Shown here one piece after another: positions 10,669 to 23,600 of a stretch of DNA of 64,000 nucleotides; the stretch's first letter is position 1; every line of letters begins with the position of its first letter. Origin of the DNA: Azorinus chamasolen (taxonomy: Eukaryota > Mollusca > Bivalvia > Cardiida > Solecurtidae); the NCBI GenBank assembly GCA_963576725.1, contig OY755241.1:29328853-29392852 (forward strand), written 5' to 3'. The notes under the pieces are model-generated. The model was not told where the DNA came from and did no database searches. It was given only the letters and a program-made list of their open reading frames with translations. A program made the translations under genes and the position numbers.

Positions 10669-10913
10669 TTACTGGACGACTTGCACCTCGCACAGTGACA
10701 AAGCGCCCGTACCGGACAGCTGTTTTTCAATTTTCAGGAATCTGCCGTACGTTACTCGAGTACAGTTAACGCGAATTGGATTGTCGAGTCTGTAGAGTGG
10801 TGGGCCTCTGTAATAACCACATATGTTGTTCTGGTAGTCGAGCGAAGACACAGACCTACCGACGCTCAGGGTCAACCCTTGCAACCGTTCGAAGATCATC
10901 AGTTGAGGATCGT
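10669..10913 (-). CDS. Lectin gene exon 4: C-terminal half of fucolectin domain
   Basis: The acceptor is TTTGTTTTAG. The exon encodes DPQLMIFERLQGLTLSVG, CGYYRG, NCTRV, YGRFLKIEK and the closing SLCEVQVVQ, then TAA (10671-10669). The C...C pair and the LCEV ending are diagnostic of FTP lectin domains. A near copy is at 54733-54514. Confidence 0.88.
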
Positions 10914-13900
10914 CTAAAACAAATAAAACTGAGTTGTAAAGTAATGGTGACTTCAAGATTGCGCTTGCAACAAGCTTGGGCCCGGACGAAACGAGTCCAA
11001 ATTGCTTTTAGTATATTTTAAACATATTTTATTACTCATATTTTCACAGTTGTATATATATTATGTATTGTTATGTCAGTTGTAGTTTTGTCAGTCATAG
11101 TTTTGTCAGTTATAGTTTTGAACGTATGTTTAATGTGTATACTATGTATACACTTCCTCATGGGCCGATGGCCTTATGGATTTGAATAAAGTTATATATA
11201 TATATGCATTTCACAAATGACCGAAATTAGATATACAAGTAAATGGGTTGGACCACAAGTTCGGGCAACATTAGAAAATGTTTCCCCCATAGTATAATTG
11301 TTTGTAAACGTTACAATGTATTAAGTGCATTAGTAATACATATGTGTAAAGACGCAAATTATGTGGAATAACAGAAAGAGGAAAAGCAAAGGAAAGCAAC
11401 AAGATGAATGAACAGGAAAAAGAGAAGGAAGAAAAAGAGAAAGAAGAAAATCTGATATTTCTTATTACCTAACTGATGATTATTGACAACAGTAATCAAT
11501 GAACTATCAGTCACTGTTTAAATGTTTTGGTATTCTTTATTGGAGAGACCATCAGGTCTCTCCTCAGTGCTGGAATTGGATGTCTGGGATGGTTTACAAT
11601 TCAGCTTAAGGAGTTTTGGATTGGGATAGTAAAAAGAATATCGCCGTCTACCGGACGGGACGAGTTGTGGCTATTCGCATGCGCGAGTTTGGTTATATTA
11701 AAATACGCAGTCAAACTATCACTAACCAATAAGGAGTTTGAATATTAAAGTATTTATAGAAAACGTAATTGAATTTGAACATTAGGATCAGTTGAATCCA
11801 GATTGTCGATATTTTAATTCAAACAGACATGATTATTTTATCCCAGAACAAAGTGCAATCATTTTTGCATTCCGTATGAAATTCGCGTAACGGTCGGCTC
11901 AGTTTCTATTTTTAGACTGACCTCGATGACGCTGAACATATTATTTAGGTCTATGCCATTTCCAGCCCCTTTAAGAACTTCTTAATCTAATTAACATGCG
12001 AGTAGAATGGAAACATGTACTTTTTATCCATTTATCTATGCTTTCTGACTTGATTCTTATTAAACCGCGTTTCTCCAGCGGTGGATTTAAGTCGGTATGA
12101 CTAAACACCGGATATGAGATTCGCAGCCTAAAATCGGCCATAAAAGCATTACTTTTTATTAGAAAAACATTTTACCGAGCTGATTGAGTTAATAAAGCTG
12201 ATAAATCGTAACCAATTTAACCAAAATTAATCTCTGTTTTTTTTGCTATTGTCTTATTTGTATACTTCTTTTGGTGATTTTCCCGTTAGTTCATCAACAT
12301 ATGCATATTTACGCAAATTGGAACACATGTACTTACATTGTTACGGATCATTATGCCTTAGAAACAGCTAGTATTATCACTAACCCAATAACCCTTCTAG
12401 ATACTACCGGAAGAAAACTAATAGGAGGATCTAGCTTACTTGGAAGTGCTTGCTATATGCATAAACCAATGTTTTGACTGGTGTGTCCATGAAACAAGAT
12501 GAATAAAACGTCATGCCAATTATGTTAATCATAAATATTTTAGTATGCATTCATTTGTAACCCGAGAGGGTCCATGGTTGGTAAATAAAACCTGTACTAA
12601 TATATATTCTATTCTATTCTAAGAAACCTAAGTTTATCCGCACACCTTTATTACGTCACTAGAGAAGCTTGCTGACTGGATAAATTCCAATTCAAAGATT
12701 TCTTTTTCAAAGAACTACATGTACTTGCAACGATTAAAGCATTATGAGGTTGGGCGCCCATAAACCGGTTTAACCCCCCAGTGACTTTTGTCACTGACCG
12801 TTCCAAGGCGGTACTTCCATCTTCCTCCTATTGTATGTTTGTTTTGTCTTTGTGCGTCTCTTGTTGTTTTTTCTAGTTATGTACATTTGCTGTTTCCTTG
12901 TGTTGCTGTTCGAGCGAGTGTTTGTTCTGTATGTGGTGTTTCCTGCATGACTCATTTTTGTACATATATATCCTAAGCAGTGGCGCTTGATATTCACAGT
13001 CTTCGTTCTAATTATAACGCACGTACTACTTGATATGCACAATAGTTATTTATAGAAACCTATTTACGATCCGGTGACAAAACATTGTCAAACGGCTCCT
13101 GTATATAGCAAATATTAGATAAAAACTGCTACAGGTCTCTCCTTGACTTCCTTTTAGAAGGAAGCCAGCTTGTATAGTTCTGTACCTCTGTAAAGAGGAG
13201 TGTATTATCACAACCAGACATACTGTTTATTCCTAACAGTAACTTATGGCAGCTAAGTGTCTCAGCCTTCTTTTGGCAGACTTGGTTGGTCCTGGTTGGA
13301 CTAGGTCGGGTTGGTACACACGTGCTTCCTATATTATATGTTGTTTCTTATTTGATTCATGTTTCAAAATCTTCAATTCTAAATTTGCATACAGTTACTT
13401 AGCGTTGCATACGCTACTTTATTGTTATTGTTGCTGTAGTTTACAAGAGGGTTCTCAGTTTTATTCTGCCAGTACCTTGTCAGATATTTTACAGAATATA
13501 GTATTAGGTCAGACCACCTTCGGTGGTTATTTGTGTTTTGTTACTTGCAATTGCACTGCCAGTGCATAACACTTGTGCATAGCACCCCACATCTCCGCAC
13601 GTGCCGAAGTCTATAGTATAATAGTCGCATGAGCTACTGCCAGCAGCCGGCGACTCCGTGTTATTATATTTCGGACAACCTCTGAATTGTTTTAATGTAC
13701 ATTTAGAGTCTAACAGGGTTTATAAATGTAAAAATAAAATGTAAAGCAAAACTCTATGCTTGTCTTGTGTCCAGACCACTTCCCATGGGAAGCGACGATG
13801 TATGAGTAAATCGAGTCCTGCTACACTTTTATAGGGCAATTGTCGCCCAATTTAAAACCCAACAACCTATTAGTATCAAGATTAAAACAGGGCTGTTAGA

Positions 13901-16900
13901 CTTCAGGCAATTTGGCTTAGCTAAACTTAGGGGTTCGAGAGGGGGCAACTCAAAATCAAAGCTTGTTTGGGATGTAAATAAAGGTGTTTATTTAAACAAG
14001 GGAAATACCACAATCAATTCCAATTGTTTCTGGAAACCGTCAGATTAAAAGGGAAAATCCATCTGCTGGCGTAAATTTCTATCACTTGAAAGGGTTACCC
14101 CAGATAATCCGACACACCGTTTCAAAACCTCACAGAAACACTGGTAAATTTTCAGTAGTGCCCTTTTCAGGGGAAACGAACAAACTTGTACTTGGAATGA
14201 GAACGTCGGATATCTGTACTATTTCATTTTTGTCGTACCCTTTATAACTTTTCTACAGTTACTCTGTTTGCAACTCAATCATTGAGTACACTAGCGATCG
14301 GTGGATACAGTATGTTCAATTAAATGTGTTTTCATTATACATGCACTTTACCATTGTATTTGCCGTCGCGATTGTTGTAGATTAGTCGGAGAGGGGATAC
14401 GTTTATTTACACTGTTTGTCTTTTAGGGTGGGGATGGTATAAGAGTGAGGTTGGGTGCCCACAAACCGGTTTAACTCCCCAGTGACGTTTGTCACTGACC
14501 GTTCCAAGGCGGTACTTCCATCTTCCTCCTATTGTATGTTTGTTTTGTCTTTGTGCGTCTCTTGCTGTTTTTTCTAGTTATGTACATTTGCTGTTTCCTT
14601 GTGTTTGCGGGTCGGGCGAGTGTTTGTTCTGTATGTGGTGTTTCCTGCATGACTCATTTTTGTACTTGTAAAACGCAAAACTCCAACGCCAGCCAGAATT
14701 CAGACATTTGTAAAAGTATGCAGTTTAAACCCTGGATCAATCAAAAACAAGGCTCTTTCTATTTGCGACTATATTGTTTCAAACGACTTAGATGTGGTAG
14801 CCGTTACAGAAACCTGGCTCGGTAGTTCTGTAGACAAATCGTGTCTAAGTGAACTAGTTCCCACCAATTACAAAATTGAACATGTCCCTCGCTGCAATGG
14901 CAACCGTGGCGGCGGGGTGGCAGTCACACATTAGACTTCAATAGGATTTCGCCTCTATGCGTCAACAAGAGACGGTGATTTCTCAAATTTTGAGTACATG
15001 GACTGCACCGTAAGTATCCAAGATTTCACTATACGCCCAGTAGTCGTTTACAGACCACCACCATCGCGGGGAAATGACCTTAAAACCGGCGATTATCTTG
15101 ATAATGAATGGCCACTTTTCCTATCTAAATTTGTGACTTGTGACAGACCGGTCATCATTGTAGGGGACTTAAACATCCATTTTGACAATCAAAGTGACAA
15201 GAACACATTTAACTTTGTTAGTACAATAGAGTCATTTGGATTGCAACAGCATGTGGATGAAGCCATGGTGGACATACCCTTGATGTTGTTATCACGAGAA
15301 ACGGTGATGATTGTGTGACAAATATTGAGGTCGCCGACCCAGGACTATCTGACGGCACTGGTAAAGTTTCACGCTATCATTTTTCTGTAACTTTCGAAGT
15401 AAGGGCGGCTAAACCTCCAACAGTGAGAAAAACTGTTTTATTTCGGAATCTTAGGGCAATTAATGTTGACTCATTTAAAAGAGATCTCATCAGCTCTGAA
15501 TCCATCAAAGCAAGTTTGCAAATGACAGATGTTGATGAGCTGGTTAACACATATACACAAGCGCTGGCGGCACATGCCGATAAACATGCACCATTCTGTA
15601 CTAAAACCACAACGCTCAGACCATCATGTCCGTGGTATACCCAGGAACCGCGCGATGCTAAACATGCACGGCGCAAGTTGGAAATACACTGGAAAAAGTC
15701 CAGACTCACAATAGACCATCAGCTATACAGAGAACAGTGTGCCAATGTAAACAAGCTGTTGACAAAGTCAAACGTCTATTTCTACTCAGAGAAAGTAGAA
15801 TCTTGCCAGGCAGACTCAAAGAGTCTTTTCAAAGTTACTAAGCACTTGCTAGGTACAACCAGTGACATCACATTGCCAAAAACTTCGTCCTCAAGACAAC
15901 TTGTACAAGAAAGTGGACAAAATACGGGCAGATATTGTATCATGCACTGTATCGAGTGCACCAGTTATCACTGAAATGCAGCATGCAACGGACGCTTTTG
16001 ATAGTTTTGTTACAGCTACACAAGAAGAAGTAGAACAGATCATTAAGACATCCCCTTGCAAGTCCTGTAAACTGGATCCTATACCTACATGGCTGTTAAA
16101 GCTGTCGAAACCTGTCGGCTCGATCTGCAGAAACCATGGGCTTAATCACCATTTCTATGCCGATGATCACAGTTATACCTGTCCTTTAAGCCTAAGGGCA
16201 TTTCCTGTCAACAAGAGACTTTATCGCGACTTGAGGACTGTCTCAAAGAAGTAGTCTCTTGGATGCATCAGAACATGCTGAAGCTCAATACTGACAAGAC
16301 GGAGGTCATTCTGTTTCATACAAAAAACACAGAAGTACCTGCAGAGGTTAGTGTGCAAGTAGGACCTTCTAAAATCAGGCCATCTTTGTGTATAAAGAAA
16401 CTCTGTACATGGCTCGATTTACAAATGGATATGACATCACATGTTAATTCAATTCCATGTGTATGTCTAGTTATGCAGTTATGCACAGCTCCGACAAATA
16501 GGCCATATAAGAAAGTACCTCTCACCTGATGCTACCAAGACTTTGGTAAACTCTTTTGTTACATCGAAAATAGACTACTGCATTTCACTGCTGCATGGAA
16601 TTTCAAACAACTCACTGCGGAAATTTCAAGATTGCAAAACACAGCAGCTCGCATCATAACCAGAACTCCTCAATATAATAATATCACGCCGGTTTTGATG
16701 GAACTTCACTGGCTTCCGGTTAAAATCGGATTGAATTCAAAATTCTGACTCTTACGTATAAAGCCATGCATAATGAATATCCCAAGTACATTGTCGACAT
16801 GCTTGACGTATACAGGCCGCGCAGTGAGTTAAGGTCAGCGAGTAGATCATTGTTGTTGGATGTGCCAAAAAATCGTAAGGTAAAATACGGTGAGAGAAGT

Positions 16901-17654
16901 TTCATGCATGCAGCTCCGAAACTTTGGAATGCTCTACCTTATGGCATTAGAGATGCAAGGTCACTGGCATGTTTCATTTTTTCAACATTTGTTACTATGA
17001 CAGTTTTGTTCAGAATAGGAATGGCTTTTAGCCAACCTATTAAGCTAACAGGTTACCCAATAGTCATGCACAGTGGCAACTAATCTAAGGATAGGAATGG
17101 CTTTCAGCCAACCTATTAAGCTAACAGTTGACCCAGTAGTCATGTACAGTGGCAACTGAGTTCAGGTTAGGAATGGCTTTCAGCCAACCTATCAAGCTAA
17201 TGTATGATATTGATGAGCATGGCTTTCAGTCAACTTGTCTGTATCAGGTTTGTTAATACAGATTATTCTAATTTGTGATATTGATGAGCATGGATTTCAG
17301 TCAACTTGTCTGTATCAAGTTTGTTAATACAGATTATTCTAATTTGTGATATTGATGAGCATGGCTTTCAGTCAACTTGTCTGTATCAAGTTTGTTAATA
17401 CAGTTTATGCTATTCCTTGCGGATAGTGATTTCATATCTGTTGTTTATCTTTTGCATATCTTTCACTGACCGGATGGAAAATCATGTAGTTCTTTCCGAC
17501 TAGCGATTTGATATATATTGTACATCTTTCATTGTCTGGATAGATAATCAAGCGGATCGTTCCGGTTAGTGATTTCATCCATGTGAAGCACTTTTGAACG
17601 CACATATCCAGTGTGAAAAGGGCGCTATATAAATGTGGTATAATAATAATAATG

Positions 17655-17690
<36 letters not shown>

Positions 17691-20600
17691 TAATAATAAT
17701 AATGTCCTCTTTATGATAAAGCACCATGTCAAGTTTCATTAAATTCTAGTCAGCGGTTATTGAGAAACCGCTCGGAAACAAAACTCAACAGACCAACCAA
17801 CACAAAAAAATGAACAAAGGGGCATAACTCTGTAAGGAAATCACTGAGCTAGAAAATTATAATTGGATGCACATGTGCTCTTTATGATAAAGCATCATGT
17901 CAGTTTCATTAAATTCTAGTCAGCGGTTACTGAGAAACCGCTCAGAAACAAAACTCAACAGACCGACCAACCGACCGACCGACTGACTGACAAGGTGACT
18001 CCTATATGCCCCAAAACTTTGTTTGTGGGACTATAAAAAATTAATTATGTATAAAATATAGCATCAATACATGTATACTATATTATACCAAAGGCTAACA
18101 GAGCAGACCCTGACCAGACGGTTCATACCGTTTGATCACTGTCTACTCTGTTGACAAAGTCATGAAAACACATCTATGATGTAAAGGGTTCACGTATAGC
18201 TTTTGATTGGTCAGATTTGAGTTCTCAAGCTTTTGATTGGTCAGATTTGAGCTCAACGTTCATATCTGGCCAATCAAAAACTTGAGAACGAACTCAGACT
18301 CAACTAAAAGTTTTATAAGTATGGGCCCTGATCTCGAAGTGTTCTATTGAGGTGCCGAGTAATTATCAGTTTTTGCTTCCATTATGCATTGGGTCGGGGT
18401 AATGAAATACAGTGACCCCCGTAATATTATGACTCCAAGTCATAAGATTACGAAAACGTGGCGTTCTTTCAAGTCATAAGATTACGAAAACGTGGCGCAC
18501 TTGCCATAACGCAATGACCCTCCTCTGACACACACTTTAATATTTTTGATTTTGTTGAACTTTCCATCTGAGAGAGTTAACTTCATTTTATGTTGTACAT
18601 TTGGTGAAATGGTTTTATCGTGCCAGTCACGCTTTTCCGACGGAAAGTGTTAGCCGAGTTTTTTACACCGAAACTACTTAAGCCATTACCTCATAGGCTA
18701 TTTTAGATACAATGTATTTTAATAAATCTACCGAAAAGGAGCATTAATTACAGAAAAGGAAAATATTAGAATTTGTAGTTAGAATTTGTAGAAAATCGCC
18801 ATAGACTCAAGTTGTCACAGTTGCCTAATTATATATGGGTTTTTTCCAAACCACGCGATCAGCGTACCAACCAGTCTGGATCCTGATGAGACGCCGAGTC
18901 ACTCCTTGTCTCATCTGGATTTAACTGTTTGCATACGTAATCACACACTCACTCACAGTGACCTAAAAGTTGAAAATAATAGAAGGATCTGATGCTGGAG
19001 AATGGACGGAGTTTCTTTCTGGACAACATGTCGTACAGTGCTTGAAAGAGGAGACCATGGAACACATACTTCCTGTATCTATGCGGTTCCATAACAGCAC
19101 AGCGGAAACAAAGAAGTGGCTTCGGAAATCGACCATCCACCAGTGATTGTCAGTAATCCCAGTGTGGGAACAAGAACCACCTGACAAATAACCATCTGTA
19201 TTGCCGTCTATAGCTAGCTCCGCCGCAGTGTGCACTCCCGAGTAATTAGAACTCTGTGTCGCGACAGCATTCCACAGAGGATTGACATCTGAAATTCAAG
19301 GTCAGTAGGCAATCATAAGAAGTATAGTCAATCGAAATTATTAATGCATTTCCGACTCAATCGGCCTCCGTGGGCACTAATATCAGGTCAGCCGTAATGG
19401 TTCATACGAACGAACAATATCCCGTACATACAATATGGTAAACAATGAGTTTAGTTTATAGACAATACAAACACATAATCACGTATATATTTAATACTTA
19501 GTTACCACTGATGAGCCATTAGGCAAAACATGCTTAGTTTATTGTTAGTTTAAATTAGATTTAGAAAAAACAGAGGCGTGTCAAGTTGAAATCTTTTTTC
19601 CTGTTTTTGTTTTACCTTGGGAATCGGTCCGGCTTTTGTCGGGTTATTTTTTCTTTTTTATCTGTTACATAGGCGAAACATGTTTCGATTATTGTTAGTT
19701 TAAAATAGATTTAGAAAAAACAGGCGTGTTAAGTTGAAATCTTTTTTTTCTGTTTGTTATACTGGAGTCGGTCCGGTGTAATGAGGAAAAGTGACCCCCG
19801 TAGTAGATCGACCGGGGGTCGCTTTATTATATAGTAATATGACCCCGGTCATTTTACTATAAAGTATATCGACTCCCTTCCCATAGTAAAATGACCCCCC
19901 TTTATAGTATTGTGACCCACTCCTTTTATCGTAGTAGGTCGACCAAGAGGTCTATATAGTTCATTAGTACTATGACCCGGTCATTTTACTATAAAATATA
20001 GTGACTCCCTTGCCAAAATACACACACCGGGGGGGGGGGGGGTCGATATATTATATAGTTCTATGACCCCGATGTCATTTTACTATAAAATGTAGTGACT
20101 TCCTTGCCAAAATACATCAACCAGGGGGGGTCGATATATTATATAGTACTATGACCCCATGCAATTTTACTATTAAATATAGTGACTCCCTTGCAAAAAT
20201 ACATTCCTTACGATTAGTAATACGTATAGTACTATGACCGAAGGACAGTTTACTATAAAATATAGTGACCTCTTTTCAAAATACATCCACTGGGGTCGAT
20301 ATTTTATATAGTAGTATGACCACCATGTCATTTTACTATCAAATTTAGTCACTCCCTTACCAATATATATCCACCAGGGGGGTCGATATATTATATAGTA
20401 CTATGACCCCAATGCCATCTTACTATAAAAATAGTGACTTCCTCGCAAAAATGCATCCATCACGATGGTCGATATATCATATAGTACTATGACCCCGGTC
20501 ATTTTACTATAAAATATAGTGACTCCCTTTCCAACATATATCCACGATGGGGTCGATATATTATATAGTACTATGAACCCCGTGCCATCTTACTATAAAA

Positions 20601-23600
20601 TATAGTGACTCTCTTGCAAAAAAATACATCCAACATGGTGGTCGATATATCATATAGTACTATGAGCCCCGGTCATGTTACTATAAAATATAGTGGCCTC
20701 CTTGCCAAAAATACGGGGTTTCGATGTACATTAGGGTCATAGTAACATTTACTATTTTATATATCGACCCCCTGGTGTTAGTAGTTTGGCAAGAGAGTAA
20801 CAACAGTGTATATTTTATAGTAAAATGACCTGAGGGTCACAGTACTCTACTATATACCGACCCCCTTCCTGATGGATGTAATTTGGCAAGGAAGTCGGTA
20901 TATTTTATGGTAAAATGGCATGGTGGTTATGTACTATATGATTTATCGACCCCGTGATGGATGTAATCTTGCAAAGGAGTCACTATATTTTATAGTAACA
21001 TGGCATTGGGGTCATAGTACTATATAATATATCGACCCATCGTGGATGTAGTTTTGCAAGGGAGTCACTATATTTTATAGTAAAATGACTTTGGGTCATG
21101 GTACTAATTAATATATCGACCCAGGTGGATGTATTTTTGCAAGGGAGTCACTATATTTTATAGTAAAATGACATGGGTGTCATAGTACTATATACTCTAT
21201 CAACCCTCTGGTGGATGTATTTTGGTAAGAGAGTAACTATATTTATACCCCCCACAACGAAGTGTTGTTTTTTTTTTTTTTGGGGGGGGGGGGGGGGGTT
21301 ATACTGGAATCAGGTTGTCCGTCTGTCCGTCCGTCTGTCCGTCCGTGGACACAATTTTGTCCGGCCTTCTTCTTCTACAGTTTTGCTTCAATTTTGTTGA
21401 AAGTTCATATATAGCAATATGATCATATAAACCTGTACACCGCATATTTCCGTTATGATCGGACCACTACTTCAGGAGTTATCTCCCCTTTTTAGTCCCC
21501 TACCAATGTTTTCCGGTTTTCTGGACCTTTTATGGAAGTGACTCGAGATATCAACTCTATATTTAGTACAAAGCTAAATCTGTATAAGTTACAGCTTATA
21601 TACAATCTCAGTCCGGTTGAATTATTATTTCCAGAGTTATTGCCCTTGAACTTTATCTTTTTTCTTCAAATTTGGGATTTTCCATACCTTTTTTGGAAGT
21701 GATTGCAGATATTAACTTTATATTTGGCATAAAGCTAACGCTAGATGATTTAAAGCTTAATTCCCAATCTCTGTCTGGTTAAATAATTTTGGCCAGAGTT
21801 ATGGCCCTTGAACTTTAATTTTTTGTCAAATTTTCAGTTTTCCGGTCTTCATATTTGACATAAAAATAAATCTAGATGAGGTACAACTTAAGTTCAAATA
21901 TCGGTCTGGTTGAATAATTTTTGTCAGTGTTATGGTCCTTGAACTTAATGTTTTTCTGAAAAGGTACCTAGCTTTAGAACTTTGGATTTGACTAAAACCT
22001 CATGAAAGGGTCTTATTTCACTGAATTATTCTTCATTTTTATTACATACATTGGATTGGGGCATGTATTGTTTTTAAATCTCTTCACGTTTCTGTATGTA
22101 CATATGTTCAGATTGATGATAGGTGTTCTGACAAGCAGACAGGTGGGGGTATTCGTTAGCCTTTGGCTTACAGTTCTAGTTTATAGTAAAATGGCCTTTG
22201 GGTCATAGTACTATATCATTTATCGATCCCGTAGTGAATGTATATTTGCAAGGGGGTTACTATATTTTATAGTAAAAATGGTATAGGGTCATCGTACTAT
22301 ATCATATATCAACCCCCGGTGGATATAATTTGGCAAGGTCACTATAGTTTATAGTAAAAAGGCCTGGGGTCAGAATACTATATGATTTATCGACCCCGTG
22401 GTGGATATATTTTTGCAAGGGAAAAAAATATAGTTTATAGTAAACTGGCATGTGGGTCATAGTACTATATAATATATCGAGGCCCCCTCCCCATCGTGGA
22501 TGTAAATTGGCAAGGGAGTCACTATATTTATGTCTCCCCCCATATTTATATGGGGGAAACATATTGTTTTTGTGAGAGCTGTCTGTCTGTCTGTCCGACT
22601 GTCTGTCTGTCCGTCACACTTTTTGTCTGGACGATAACTTCAATATGCCTGATGCCAGTTGATATGGAAAGAGCATAATGAGAGGAAGTGTCATGCACAA
22701 GGTCCATAACTCTGGCTTCACTAATATAGGAGTTATTGCCCCTTGTAAGAAATGCACACATTTTTTTGTCCGGACGATAACTCCTATATGGCTTATGCCA
22801 TTGGATTGAAACTTCATATATGGAAAGATCATGACGACAGGAAGTGTCATATACAAGGTCCATAACTCTGAATTCACTAATAATGGAGTTATTGCCCTTG
22901 TTATGTTTTTCACCATTTTTTGCGCGAACGATAACTCCTATATGGCTCATGCCATTGGATTGAAACTTCATATATGGAAAGATCATGATAAGAGAAAGTG
23001 TCATGCTCAAGGTCCATAACCCCGGCTTCACTAATATATGAGTTATTGCCCTTTGTAAAAAAATCACATTTTTTGTCAGGATGATAACTCCTATATGGCA
23101 CATACCACTGGAGTGAAACTTCATACATGGAAAGATCATGATAAGAGAAAGTGTCACGCATAAGGTTCTTAACTCTGGCTTCAATAAATTGAGAGTTATT
23201 GCCCCTTGAACATTTGTTTAACGCTTTCTTGTCTGGACGATAACTCCTACATGGCTCTTGCCATCGTATTGAAACTTCATTCATGGAAAGAGCATGGTGG
23301 AAGAAAGTGTCATGAATAAGGACCATAACTCTGGCTTCAATACTTTTGGAGTTATTGCCCCTTGTTGCATTTTTTGTCCGATCAATAACTCCTGTTCGAC
23401 TGATGCTATTGGAATGGCATTTCATTTACGGAAAGAGCATGGTGAACGTAAGTGTCATGCACAAGGGCCATAACTCTGGTATCAATATTTTTGGAGTTAT
23501 TAGCTGTTATCATTTTCTTCTTGAAAAATGTGGTGTGGAAAGTGCATAATGAGGAGAAGTCCATAACAATTTTAGTGATTTCTATTTACATATTGCTTTT

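Larger units (their letters stand above)
14668..17705 (+). mobile_element. Decayed L2/CR1-like LINE
   Basis: Endonuclease-like coding is recognisable from about 14720 (DLDVVAVTETWLG, GGGVAV, VIIVGDLNIHFD). A reverse-transcriptase remnant (HHFYADDHS near 16153) and a C-terminal region (HWLPVK, YGERSFMHAAPKLWNALP) follow. The 3' end is GGGCGCTATATAAATGTGG plus a TAA microsatellite, as in L2/CR1 relatives. Placement in that superfamily is by motif only. Confidence 0.8.

Noticed and set aside
12744..12970. Family G as a tRNA-derived SINE
   Set aside because: CGTTCCAAGGCGG loosely recalls a B box (GWTCRANNC) but does not fit it, and no A box or tRNA-like fold was found upstream.
13246..13569. 107-codon plus-strand frame as a small secreted protein
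   Set aside because: No domain, no splice or signal logic, and composition like the surrounding intron. It lies antisense within the lectin intron 3.
13040..13790. Solo LTR
   Set aside because: A poly(A)-like signal is present, but I could not define TG...CA ends or a flanking 4-6 bp duplication.
18949..19069. Continuation of lectin exon 3 to the in-frame stop at 18963
   Set aside because: The sequence leaves the fucolectin pattern after NRIDTG. The donor GGAA/GTATGT keeps phase 1 with exon 4, which restores ERLQG and the rest of the domain.
22546..23425. Long minus-strand frames (up to 212 codons) as a repetitive protein gene
   Set aside because: The frames coincide with the ~155-bp tandem core and shift at unit borders. 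All three minus frames are partly open, as expected for a repeat without stops rather than for coding selection.
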